From Alitta virens (taxonomy: Eukaryota; Annelida; Polychaeta; Phyllodocida; Nereididae), in contig OW028576.1 in NCBI GenBank assembly GCA_932294295.1, forward strand, positions 44,122,247-44,186,246: DNA of 64,000 nt. The letters are read 5' to 3'. Under the pieces are notes generated by a model, which ran no database searches, was not told where the DNA came from, and saw only the letters and a program-made list of their open reading frames with translations. Positions within the stretch are counted from its first letter, which is position 1; every line of letters begins with the position of its first letter. Position numbers and translations under genes: made by a program. Positions 8,967-18,059 of this stretch are shown piece after piece.

Positions 8967-9689
8967 CTACTCTACCTTATAAATAGCTGTAGGCCCCTCG
9001 TCAGGAAAAATGGCCGATCTGAATCTTAAATTCTTGTCAGTTTTAGTATGTAAGTCAATAACAAAATATGAGTAAGACTCTGTGGTGGCTGTTAGGTAAG
9101 CCTGAAGCATCTGACGATAGCCTAGTTGTCGACCTAGAGCTGTGATCTGACCCTTGTCTCTGCTGTTAGCCATTATGACAAATACATGCGTGTTTAGGTT
9201 TAAAGTTCTTGAATGTTTTGACTTTAAAAATAAGTTATGGGTCAGTAGAATAACTGAACAGTTATTATGATGTGTACCTACTGTGAAAAGTTTTAAAACT
9301 GTGTCTGTATTCATAGCATCAATCATTAGGTCGTCAAATACAACGAGGGAATGTCTGCTGCTTATAGTCTGGAATGTTTCCAAGTCGTCTTTGCTGGGTA
9401 TACCGTAATGAAATGATATATTGTCCATTTCAGATTCTAATGTACTAAACATCGGCTGCCATGTGCTGTTGTAACAGTACAGAATTTTTTCAGGTGTTTC
9501 CCGAAACATGTCATGTTTTAGTAAGCGGTGAACAAATGTTGATTTCCCCCCCTGACTTGGTGATGATATTATTATATTACATGGCGTGTTTAAAAGAATA
9601 AGAACCTTGTCTTCAGACATATTCTTCCAAGAGCTGGCTGAATTATTGTCTACTACAAAAGATTGATCTACAGTGTCCGGTCTCTGCAT
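8967..9689 (-). CDS. A32/FtsK-HerA family genome-packaging ATPase
   Basis: A 240-residue P-loop ATPase. Walker A is SSPSQGGKST at about residues 42-51, Walker B is LVVFDDLM at about 114-121, and a sensor-like VILLTHN follows at about 146. Length and motif order match the vaccinia A32-like packaging ATPases of Polintons and other virophage-type elements, which drive DNA into the empty capsid. It sits directly downstream of the major capsid gene (31-bp gap), as is usual. All motifs are intact and nothing suggests decay. Confidence 0.9.
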   Translation of the reverse strand: MQRPDTVDQSFVVDNNSASSWKNMSEDKVLILLNTPCNIIISSPSQGGKSTFVHRLLKHDMFRETPEKILYCYNSTWQPMFSTLESEMDNISFHYGIPSKDDLETFQTISSRHSLVVFDDLMIDAMNTDTVLKLFTVGTHHNNCSVILLTHNLFLKSKHSRTLNLNTHVFVIMANSRDKGQITALGRQLGYRQMLQAYLTATTESYSYFVIDLHTKTDKNLRFRSAIFPDEGPTAIYKVE

Positions 9690-9720
9690 GATGAATGATT
9701 TCGGTGTAATTAGCTATCAT

Positions 9721-10989
9721 CTATTTAACTGTAACATTGCGAGTGTTGGTTATCTCCATAATAGCTGGTGTTTCGGCATGAATCATTAATACTACCGGTT
9801 CTTTCAGAGCTTTTTTGAAATTCAGAGATAGTCGTACATGTCCGTGGTCAGGGGCGTAAGATGCCCCATAAGATGTTTTTATATTAAAAGCATACATACA
9901 GTAGCTCTGAGCAAAGTCGTACAATGTAATGTCGTTACCGAAATCATTCCCTAGTTCTCTAAGTGTCTCGTAGAGGCTGAGATAACTGGCAGAGACTCCG
10001 TTTCCCTGTGTATGATCAAAAGTAGGTGTAAAAGTATTGATAGTATCATTATTTACTGAGAGGGATATTCTTTGCAGGTCATATGGCTTGAAATTGAAGG
10101 GATTGAGTTTTAAATCCCCATTGTAGGCCTTAGCAGGGATCAGAGTGACAAGGATTCTAGAGGGTAGCCTATTTGGAAAAAGGTTATCAAGGGTCCCTGA
10201 AGTAAATCCTGTGTTTATATTTTCTACTCTAATATCTCTCTGAGTGTAGCAGTAGAGTGCTGGCCTAGTTTCTAACGATCTACCAATAGCAAACTGTGTA
10301 CGGGGGTCAAGCTGAATCATGTGAGCTTTAAACATTACTTCTTCCAGATGTATTTTATATGAGCCTGTAGGCTCATGGTTAATGAGTGCAAATTCATTAG
10401 AGGTTCTGTCTAACTTTATAGTTAGTCTTGTATTGTTAAGTAGATATCTTTTCTGCATAAAAATATCCTCATAAAGAGGTCCTTGAAATTCTACAATGTT
10501 GGATTTTTGAAAGAGGTCCTTCTTTATCTGAGCCCCCTTATTCAGGTCGATCAGATCAATCTGGTCGGCATCATCCTTTACATAACCTTGAACTCTCAGT
10601 TGAGAATTTTTAGCATCCTTACCATAGGCCAGTAAAGTGCTGAACATGGCTTTATAGGGGTAGTTGTTAGATGAGCTAATTTCCTTCCCCTCTAATGAGA
10701 CTGATATTTTCTCAAATAGAGAGTGTAAGCTGTTGTTTACAGGTACAACCTTCTTATTTACTGCTATACTAGCATTGTCTTGTTTAACAATCTTCATTTT
10801 TACATATAGTTGGCTATTGTAGAGGTCCAGAAAATGTTTTTGCTCATTAATGTCGAATAGGATAGGCCCGTCGTCTGTCAGTTGGTTGACTGGTCTGTAA
10901 TCCATATAATACTGCCTTTCGACATTTTGTTGTAGTGACGGAGGGGAGAAAAGATCGAGTTGAGGTAGACTAGTTGTTTTAACATCCAT
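9721..10989 (-). CDS. Major capsid protein (hexon-like, double jelly-roll)
   Basis: A 422-residue protein of the usual length for Polinton capsids. The N-terminus shows the family pattern L-D-L-F-S-P-P-S-x-Q...Y-x-x-Y-R-P-V-N-x-L-T-D-D-G-P-I-x-F-D, followed by F-L-D-L-Y-N-S-Q-L-Y-V-K. In characterised relatives this protein forms trimeric pseudo-hexagonal capsomers that build an icosahedral shell. The frame is fully open. Its ATG shares one base with the stop of the upstream basic protein gene (TAATG), and the ATPase follows closely, so a shared late transcript is likely. Confidence 0.9.
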   Translation of the reverse strand: MDVKTTSLPQLDLFSPPSLQQNVERQYYMDYRPVNQLTDDGPILFDINEQKHFLDLYNSQLYVKMKIVKQDNASIAVNKKVVPVNNSLHSLFEKISVSLEGKEISSSNNYPYKAMFSTLLAYGKDAKNSQLRVQGYVKDDADQIDLIDLNKGAQIKKDLFQKSNIVEFQGPLYEDIFMQKRYLLNNTRLTIKLDRTSNEFALINHEPTGSYKIHLEEVMFKAHMIQLDPRTQFAIGRSLETRPALYCYTQRDIRVENINTGFTSGTLDNLFPNRLPSRILVTLIPAKAYNGDLKLNPFNFKPYDLQRISLSVNNDTINTFTPTFDHTQGNGVSASYLSLYETLRELGNDFGNDITLYDFAQSYCMYAFNIKTSYGASYAPDHGHVRLSLNFKKALKEPVVLMIHAETPAIMEITNTRNVTVK

Positions 10990-11324
10990 TATTTTTTCTT
11001 AGTGTGTTGACTGGTTGATCTCTTTTTACTGTATGAGCGTTTTTGTGGTTTGGCCTTAGCTTTATTTGAAGTTGTCTTTCTTCTCTTAGCCTGCGGCTTT
11101 GGCTGAGCCTTCTTCTTGCGCTTTACTGACGTCATCTCCTCCTTGGTCTGATCAAAAGTTTTTTTTATATCTGATGTCAGCTCGACCTTGACCCTGGGTA
11201 TGGTTTTATGCGTCTTGGGGTTTTCTATAATGTATTGAGGATTGTCCGAACCTGTATAACGTCTCAGACCATCAGTTACAAATGGTGTAGGTCTACTATC
11301 CTGTGTAGAGAAATATGCTTCCAT
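10989..11324 (-). CDS. Basic core-like (DNA-condensing) protein
   Basis: A 111-residue protein in two parts. Residues 1-60 are ordinary and hold the start MEAYFSTQDSRPTPF. Residues 66-111 are almost all Lys, Arg, Ser, Thr, Pro and Gln (KRKKK, AKRRK, KKRS, HTKKK). The position between penton and hexon genes and the basic tail resemble adenovirus core proteins of the VII/X type, which neutralise packaged DNA. No sequence family is recognised, so this role is inferred. The last base of its stop region overlaps the capsid gene start. Confidence 0.65.
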   Translation of the reverse strand: MEAYFSTQDSRPTPFVTDGLRRYTGSDNPQYIIENPKTHKTIPRVKVELTSDIKKTFDQTKEEMTSVKRKKKAQPKPQAKRRKTTSNKAKAKPQKRSYSKKRSTSQHTKKK

Positions 11325-11347
11325 GTTGATGTGTTTGATAGAAGTGG

Positions 11348-11749
11348 TTACGCTGTAGTATGCGAAGGCTTATATACGAAGTGTAGGGTGATGTATGTCC
11401 CCCCTTCATCTGTCCGAATCTTTCGGTCAGTAGAGACATTTAACATGTAAATGTGTATAGTATCTATAAAGTGCTGGGCTATAGGTATATAATAAGGGGT
11501 ATAGCTCATTTCTTTATTACCTATGTACCTCAATACATTTAACTGGTTTTGCCCGACAATTGTAGAGTTACAAATGTTACTACATATGTATACATGAGGC
11601 GGTACTGTAGACCTGTATTGACAGAGGGCGACTTTCCATCCATCTTCTAGTCTTAAGGCTCTGTTTAACCTGACTTTGAAATTAACAGGTGTGTTCTCGG
11701 AAAGATCTGTACTATGGTTACTGTTTAGTATAATGTAAAAGTCATCCAT
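11348..11749 (-). CDS. Penton-like minor capsid protein (single jelly-roll)
   Basis: About 133 residues beginning MDDFYIILNSNHST. The opening F-Y-I-I-L-N-S-N-x-S, then N-T-P-V-N-F-K-V-R-L, then L-E-D-G-W-K-V-A-L-C-Q matches the pattern of Polinton/adintovirus pentons, which close the fivefold vertices. The frame opens further upstream at 11785, but the internal Met at 11749 lines up with the family start and gives an 8-base overlap with the integrase stop (ATGGATGA), the same arrangement as between the membrane protein and integrase genes. The protein is complete and uninterrupted. Confidence 0.8.
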   Translation of the reverse strand: MDDFYIILNSNHSTDLSENTPVNFKVRLNRALRLEDGWKVALCQYRSTVPPHVYICSNICNSTIVGQNQLNVLRYIGNKEMSYTPYYIPIAQHFIDTIHIYMLNVSTDRKIRTDEGGTYITLHFVYKPSHTTA

Positions 11750-12833
11750 ATTTTCTAATTTCTGTCTCCTTAATCCAGGAGTCAAACTTCTTGCTGTAAC
11801 CTAACCAACGAACTAACGCTTCCCTCTTTCCTTGTCTAATGCGGCGTCTGAGAATTTTTTCGATCTTATATAGATCATTATCTGCTACCAAGGCTCTTTG
11901 CATCTCCTGCCCGTAGAAACTACCGTCGATCTTCTCCTTGTTTAAATCTATTACTCTATAGCACGGGGGGTGTGATGATACCCTTTTATCGATAATGAAA
12001 ATTTCTTCTGTCCATTTTCTGTCAAACCCTTTTTGGAACTGTGCTCTAGCTAAAGATAATCTTACTTTATCACCTACGTTAAATTTATATACAATTGTCG
12101 TTCTTTCTCTTTTTAACTCTATAGGTAAATATATCTTTTCATAAAGCTCTTGCTGATTCTCTTCGGTAACTTGGGAAGGTGTCATCCCTATCATGGAGTG
12201 TTTGGTATTATTATAACTAGAGACGATTTCTTGAAGGTGTTCGATATATCTATGAGTTTGGTGTTTGGTAAAGAATTTGTATATTCGTGTTTTAACTGTT
12301 CTGATTACCCTCTCTGCATAGTTTGCATGGTAAACATTATAAGCTAGTACATGGTTTATGTTTTTAGATTTCATGTATTCCTGGACAGACTTAGCTGTAT
12401 ATTCTTTACCCTGATCGCTTCTTAACTCTTTTACCGTGCGACCGTCCTTGAAAATTTTTTTCATAACATTAACCATCTCTTCTCCTGTTTTACTTTTCAT
12501 AGGCTCAATTCTTAGATATCTTGAAAATAAGTCTATGAATACTGCCAGGTATTTTACTCTGTCATTACTCCTGCTAAATTTCTGAACATCCATTAAGTCT
12601 GTGTCCATAATCTCATTCATCCCCCCTACAATAATTGATTCTCTCTTAAACCTTGATGTAGGTTGTTTGTGTACCAGATACGTGTACTGTTCTGTTAGCC
12701 ATTTCTTTACATCTTTAAACTTGAGCTTATGAGGGTTGCCTGAGGCTTTTATACTCTGCCAGAACTTGGTTATCCCTGAGTAACTACCGGGTTTACTAGT
12801 ATTATAGTAAATAGATTTTAAATAATTATCCAT
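11742..12833 (-). CDS. Polinton integrase (DDE, rve fold) with C-terminal chromodomain
   Basis: A 363-residue retrovirus-like integrase. The catalytic core begins near residue 75 (MDTDLMDVQKFS), with the second Asp in LRSDQGKEYT and the Glu in NYAERVIRTVK, 33 residues later. A final segment at about 322-360 (YKIEKILRRRI...ALVRWLGYSKKFDSWI) is a clear chromodomain, with the W-x-G-Y and S-W pattern that reads methylated histone tails and can steer integration. No clear HHCC zinc finger is seen at the N-terminus. This enzyme explains the 6-bp target duplication. Its start overlaps the upstream membrane protein gene by 8 bases, and its stop overlaps the penton start by 8. Confidence 0.9.
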   Translation of the reverse strand: MDNYLKSIYYNTSKPGSYSGITKFWQSIKASGNPHKLKFKDVKKWLTEQYTYLVHKQPTSRFKRESIIVGGMNEIMDTDLMDVQKFSRSNDRVKYLAVFIDLFSRYLRIEPMKSKTGEEMVNVMKKIFKDGRTVKELRSDQGKEYTAKSVQEYMKSKNINHVLAYNVYHANYAERVIRTVKTRIYKFFTKHQTHRYIEHLQEIVSSYNNTKHSMIGMTPSQVTEENQQELYEKIYLPIELKRERTTIVYKFNVGDKVRLSLARAQFQKGFDRKWTEEIFIIDKRVSSHPPCYRVIDLNKEKIDGSFYGQEMQRALVADNDLYKIEKILRRRIRQGKREALVRWLGYSKKFDSWIKETEIRKYG

Positions 12834-13068
12834 TATTGAGTAATACTCTTCTGTCTTTTATAGTTGGGTTCGGGAGAAGAAACCCTATACTACTGCTTAG
12901 AAGTCCTACCCAAAGCTTGCTCAGGGGGTGACTGATTGATAGGTTGACAATGCATGCTATTATTACTACATAGAGTATGATAATTTGACTAAAAAATACA
13001 ACCTCATTCTTGGGGATTTTGACCCCCAAGACCTGCCAGCTTTCGTTGTGTATTGATTGAGTCTCCAT
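12826..13068 (-). CDS. Small conserved Polinton membrane protein
   Basis: About 80 residues beginning METQSIHNESW. The frame opens earlier, at 13134, but only with a GTG; the first in-frame ATG is at 13068 and gives the size usual for this family. A hydrophobic helix (VVFFSQIIILYVVIIACIV) is followed by S-K-L-W-V-G-L-L-S-S-S-I-G-F-L-L-P-N-P, a signature seen in many Polinton/adintovirus small proteins. The function is not established; a virion membrane or assembly role is possible. It ends ATGGATAA, overlapping the integrase start by 8 bases. Confidence 0.65.
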   Translation of the reverse strand: METQSIHNESWQVLGVKIPKNEVVFFSQIIILYVVIIACIVNLSISHPLSKLWVGLLSSSIGFLLPNPTIKDRRVLLNNG

Positions 13069-13134
13069 GACAAACTGATCACGAATTTGGTTGACATCTT
13101 TATTTATACTCAGCTTTGAAATTTGACAGTACAC

Positions 13135-13386
13135 ATTACTATGTAGAAGTAGAGTTCTATCCTATTTTAGTATATATACATACATATATATTTCATGACA
13201 ATTAGAGCATATACAGTGTTATGTAGAAATAGATCTGTATCCTTTTTTTTTAGTAAACATATGTACATATTTGGTAGTATTACTATGTAGAAATAGCCTG
13301 TCGTCCTTCTGTATATATAAACATAAGTACATGTTTTAACAACTATAATCTTTACATATATACATGCCCTTTAGTATATTTACATA
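13135..13386 (-). promoter_or_regulatory. Repeated TATA-rich spacer, candidate late promoter
   Basis: Three imperfect copies of a segment holding CTATGTAGAA-TAG, then TCCT and T-rich DNA, then TATATA with ACATA lie near 13138, 13219 and 13290. It separates PolB from the packed structural block, and the TATA-like runs read on the minus strand would suit transcription of the membrane-integrase-capsid genes. The promoter role is inferred. Confidence 0.45.
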
Positions 13387-16300
13387 CTAATAACCATATG
13401 GTAGAGTGTCATAACTATCTAGTAACACCCTCTTGGTATAAACTAGTTTTACAGTCTTATAAGATGCCTTGTTAAAAACTCGTCCATGTACTTTGTCTCT
13501 AACAAACATATTGTATGTAGGTAACCTGATGATTAGCCCCTTGGTTACAACTTGCTGGATGTTTTCGAAAGTTACAAGCTGACTGTTGATAGGGTTCATG
13601 ATGATACCTTTGAATTTGACTATTTCCGAGTTATCATTAAGTCTGTAGCTGTAGGATTTAGGGCCTGAAGAAATGAATGCTGTTATGTACTGACCCGCCG
13701 GTAGCTCATCGGTCAGTTGTCCTAGAAAATCTCCTAGCGGTGGCATATCTTGGCCTCTGAGGGATGTGAAAATGACAGAGTCTGTGTCCATATAGAGTAC
13801 CCGGCGTCCTAGTTGATCGATGAGTCCATAGAGTTTAAGTCTTGCCCAACATGTTGTGAATGATGCTACGACGTCGTTAGTCTTGAGGTTGTCAGGTTCA
13901 AATGTTTCCCTACTCTTGGTCTCTACTAGTAGACAGTCCTCGTTGACCATGTAGATCATCATGATCTCTACTGATGTGTAGTTGGCTAGTTGTTTAAATT
14001 TGGAGGGATCCGTGATGTATTGTGTTCTGACGCGATTCGGTTTCTCCCCAAACTTACCCCAAAAGCTGTTGAGCGCCAGTTTGGCTACTGTTCTTAGTCC
14101 TGGGTTGTGGTTGATGTTTTCAGACCTTAGACTGATTCCTTCAGCCTCTAGATAACTCCGGATGTAAACTTCGCGATCTTCTGGAGTTTTGGCCCATTCT
14201 GGGTATCCTGATGCCTCCTGTTTAATCCTGAGAAATGTGTCAACGTATCCTCTGAACAGCTCGTCTGAAGTGTCTCCCCAGTGGTAAACTTCATAGATCT
14301 TGAGGATGGTGTAGCCTTTCTCTAGGGCCTTCATGATTTCTGGGGTGCAGTAGGTACCTATGATGGCCCTCTGATCAATACTACACTGACATGGTAACTG
14401 GCTGTGCTCATCTGCACATGTGCGACATAGCGGGAATTTAAGTCGACCTCCTGATCTGTAGGGTAGAACGGGGTGATAGATACCTCTTGGTGGTAATACT
14501 TTAATTTTGGCTATGCCGAAGTAGGATCTCATGGTGTAGTCAAAGTCCTTGGTTAATATCTGGGGGTGTCCAACCGGTAGAGTACTGTATTTATTTACCG
14601 AGGGGTAGAGGCTTGTATAGTCGTAATAATGGATCTTCTCTCCCTCACCTACTTGGTAATGAAGTCATACTGATGATGTCCTACCTCCGAAGAACGAATC
14701 TCTGATATGTAGTCTTGTAGGGATATCCAGTGACGAAATGAAATGCTTCATCTCTTGGTCTTCCTTGAGTAGCTTGTCAAACTGACATTCCCATATAGAT
14801 GTAACTGTTGGTGTTGTGGTCTTGAGAAAGTCCTCCCTCTGTATGGTCTTCTGGTAGATCTGATCCATTGTCTGATTATTGTAGCTGTCTTTGATAGATC
14901 TGTCGGGGAAGCATGTAGGACAACCATGCCATCTGCAACCGTAAAATTCGTAGAGAACCCCATTGCTGTCTGCTCCATCTACCCTGTACTGACCTACTGC
15001 TAGTTCCCCTATATTACGAGCATGTTGTATGAATATCTTGTTACTATGACTTAGATATTCAAGCCATTGAATAGACTTGTAACTATGCCCATATCGTGCG
15101 GTGTATCCTTGAGGAGGTATGTGTGCGATGTCGGAGTTCAGGAAGGTTTTTTCTTTAATATCTGTAGATGATAGTGTCTCATTGTCGTGATAGTATTGTC
15201 CACCCACCATTGTGATCTCTGGAGTGGTATTGTCTTCCAGGGTTACTCTGTAACTTTCCTTGAGAAAGTTTTGCCTGAAGATCTGCATACATGTCGATGC
15301 TATGGTGACCTGTGAGAAGGGGTCGATATCCATGGATCCGTTCTCAGTCTCGAGTCTGGTTATATCTTTGATGAGATGTCGGAATTTTGTACATGCCTCT
15401 CTGAGAATCTTGACATCTGTTCTACAGTATTCCTCCATATCGTTGTGCATGTCGTAGGGGCCTTGTAGACTGTTGTGCCATTCTAGATCAATCTCTTTAC
15501 CGTAGAATTCTATTAGAGGATAGTGTGTGAAATGTCTCTGGTGAAAGTGTTGCCTGGTATTGAACATGTGTGGAAAATCTCCTTTTTTTAGTGATGATGA
15601 GAGTCCTAATGTCTTGGGTAGTTTCTTGAGTGCCATTGGTAGGAAATTGAGGGAGTCTATGAATCTAATGCCTGTTTGGGGTATATTCATGTACATTATT
15701 TTTGTACCAACCTTGGTGATTGCCGGCTGGATCCCGTTTTGAAGGAGGTATCCTTGTAGGAAGAGGAAGTCATAACCTTTCCCGTTATGAGCAATGCATG
15801 TGAAACCCTTGTGCTTTTCATTGATGAGCCATTTACCGAAATCTTGTACCGTTGCATCTCCTTTGAAAACGATCTCCTTCTGATAACAATTTCTACATGT
15901 GTGATTATTGTCGTGGTTGAGACATTTGATACCACATTCGTTGCAGTGTGTCTGATCATCGTTACATTTGTTGCAGCTAGATTGAGCCACGACGAGGTTG
16001 GGTATGTGCTGTTGAAGGCCGCAATACCATTTGGTACAGTGACGACATCTTCTACATGCTGAACATGTGTAGTCATCTGTGCATGCCTTACAAGTGTTAC
16101 CCCCTTGTCTCGGTTTGTACCCCTCTTGACATTGGAATATTTCGTCCTGTGTAGACTCAAAGTCGAAGTAGATGAATTTACCGGTACTAGCTTTTTGTTT
16201 TGATGTTCTCATGTAGCAGAGGTGTTGTCCTGTAAAGTAGTCTTGACATAATCGACATTGCCATTCTCCACAGATGTGATCTTCCTTGTTTCTTTTCGTG

Positions 16301-17922
16301 GTGTCTAGCAACCTCATACATCCAGGGCAAAAGAAGTATTGCTGACATTTGGATAGTTTTTCTTCCCCTGTGGCCGGCCCTCTTTTGAATCTCTCTGTTT
16401 GTTTGTGGTTTTTGAAACAGTCTGAGTTGCGGCAGGTTCTATTGCAATCTTGACATTTGATGGCCTGTACCCAATTACAATCTTTTCTCATACATATCAT
16501 GCATTTGTTTCGACAGAAGTGTGTTGCTCTTTTGTTGTAATACTTGAGACAGTCTGCACAGATTTCTTTATTGGAGAAAAGTCCTGATAACGCTGTGATG
16601 GAGTGGAAATGCTGACCGTCTTTGTAGAGAAATATCTTGTTCTGTTGGGTCTTAGAACCTGCATAGATAACACCATGATCGGTATCTTTATCTATGACGA
16701 TGATCTGTACATTGAGGTGATCTTCGAATTTGTAGAACTCTCTGATCTCTATTTGTCTGTCTGATGGAAGGTTTACTTCTTTTAGAAGTCGCCGGGCTCT
16801 CCCTCTCTGAGAGTTTAAACCTTCTCGGTGAGCCCTTGATGTCTTGGTGAGTGATTTGTAGTGAGGATCCTGCTGCAGTTTTGCTATGCATACGGTGACT
16901 GCCCTGGCTGCACAGGTGTAGTCCCCATGTAATTCGGGAATGAATACTGTGCAGGTTTTCTTGATGATGGTGTTGTTCCGGTCTTTGGTGTCAAGGTTTA
17001 TGATGGGCAGCGCCCTGTTCTGTCTCGTGCCCTTCTCTGTTGTCTGATTATAAGTAGCTTCACATACATGGTTATCCTTGTATATGGTGAAGCATCTTTT
17101 ACAGATATACCGACTATGTAATAATCTCTGAATATTTGTGATTGCATGAATACCTTGATGATCCTGGTAGAGATAAAGGGTTGTCTCATTGTATAGCCCT
17201 CCATATACGGTTTTGAGTTCTTGGTCAAGGAGAATAATCTGCGCATTGATATGGTTCTCAAATCTTGGGAAGTCCTCTATCGTGACTTTGTGTTCTGGAG
17301 GTATCTGTACACTCCTTAAAAGTGAAAGGGCCTGCCCAAGTTGAGATTGATGTCCTCCTTTGTCAGCCCTATATGCCTTACAGAGTTCTGCTGCTCTGGG
17401 GTCATTTCGTGCTTTGGCCCTAGCTACGACTATGGCCCTGACAGTCTGTGTGTTGTCATTGGGTAGAGTCGGTATGGTTATGTAAGACTTACCCCCTCCC
17501 TTGTCATGATGAAGAACACCTACCTCTACCTGGAATGAGTTATCAACGCGCATACTCTGTGCTGATTGTAGGACCTTTTCCATTCTATCCATGATGGTCT
17601 TTGCTGTGATGAGGTTTTGAGGTCTCATGTGAATGACAATGTCCTGTTTGAGATCCTTATGTTGAATGATGACTCTGGCCCTGTCTTCAGGATCATGATG
17701 CTGTGCGGCTCTGTCAATAACATCTTGAAACATATCTTCAAGTTCTTGATGTATATCAATTAGTCTGTGGCCTGTGTAAGTCTGGTTAAATGCTGCTCTG
17801 AAGCTTCTTTCTTCATAACCGAATCTTCTAGCTCTTCTGTGGTTGGTTTGGGTGACCTGGTAGGGTGGTGGTCTTGGTTTCTTTGCTCTGTGTGGCTCTG
17901 GTGACAGTCCTCTTTTAGTCAT
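13387..17922 (-). pseudogene. polB: Protein-primed DNA polymerase B (one in-frame stop)
   Basis: Family B polymerase of the protein-primed Polinton type, about 1511 codons. Exonuclease motifs are present: ExoI FDFEST (about 585), ExoII AHNGKGYDF (about 707) and ExoIII YCRTDVKIL (about 831). Polymerase motifs follow: A DYTSLYPS (near 14600), B LNSFWGKFG (near 14065) and C YMDTDS (near 13785). The N-terminal 480 residues hold two copies of a domain ending in zinc-finger-like cysteines, and a Cys-rich insert lies between ExoI and ExoII. A single TGA at 14665-14667 stops the frame just before motif A; the frame resumes at once with no shift. Truncation there would remove the whole palm, so this copy is called a pseudogene unless the stop is a sequence error or is read through. 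A PPPY motif is near the N-terminus. Confidence 0.9.
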
Positions 17923-17956
17923 GGTTGTTGTATGAGTCTCTGATACCCTGATAAAC

Positions 17957-17964
17957 TATATATA
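17957..17964 (-). promoter_or_regulatory. TATA box of the polymerase gene
   Basis: TATATATAG on the minus strand, about 35-42 bp before the PolB ATG, giving a short leader that ends in CAACAACC-ATG. Confidence 0.55.
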
Positions 17965-18059
17965 CTGGTGATTATGTAAGAAATGCTATTTTTAGCTCTA
18001 TAAAGATATAACTATCCTCTTTTTTGACACTGTGTGATCATAAAACCTTGTCATCCTCT

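Noticed and set aside
13069..13134. GTG start of the small membrane protein
   Set aside because: The first in-frame ATG is at 13068 and gives the usual family length.
14748..14978. 76-codon minus-strand frame beside the PolB break
   Set aside because: It is a shadow frame within PolB; the true frame continues directly after the TGA, so no shift needs to be assumed.
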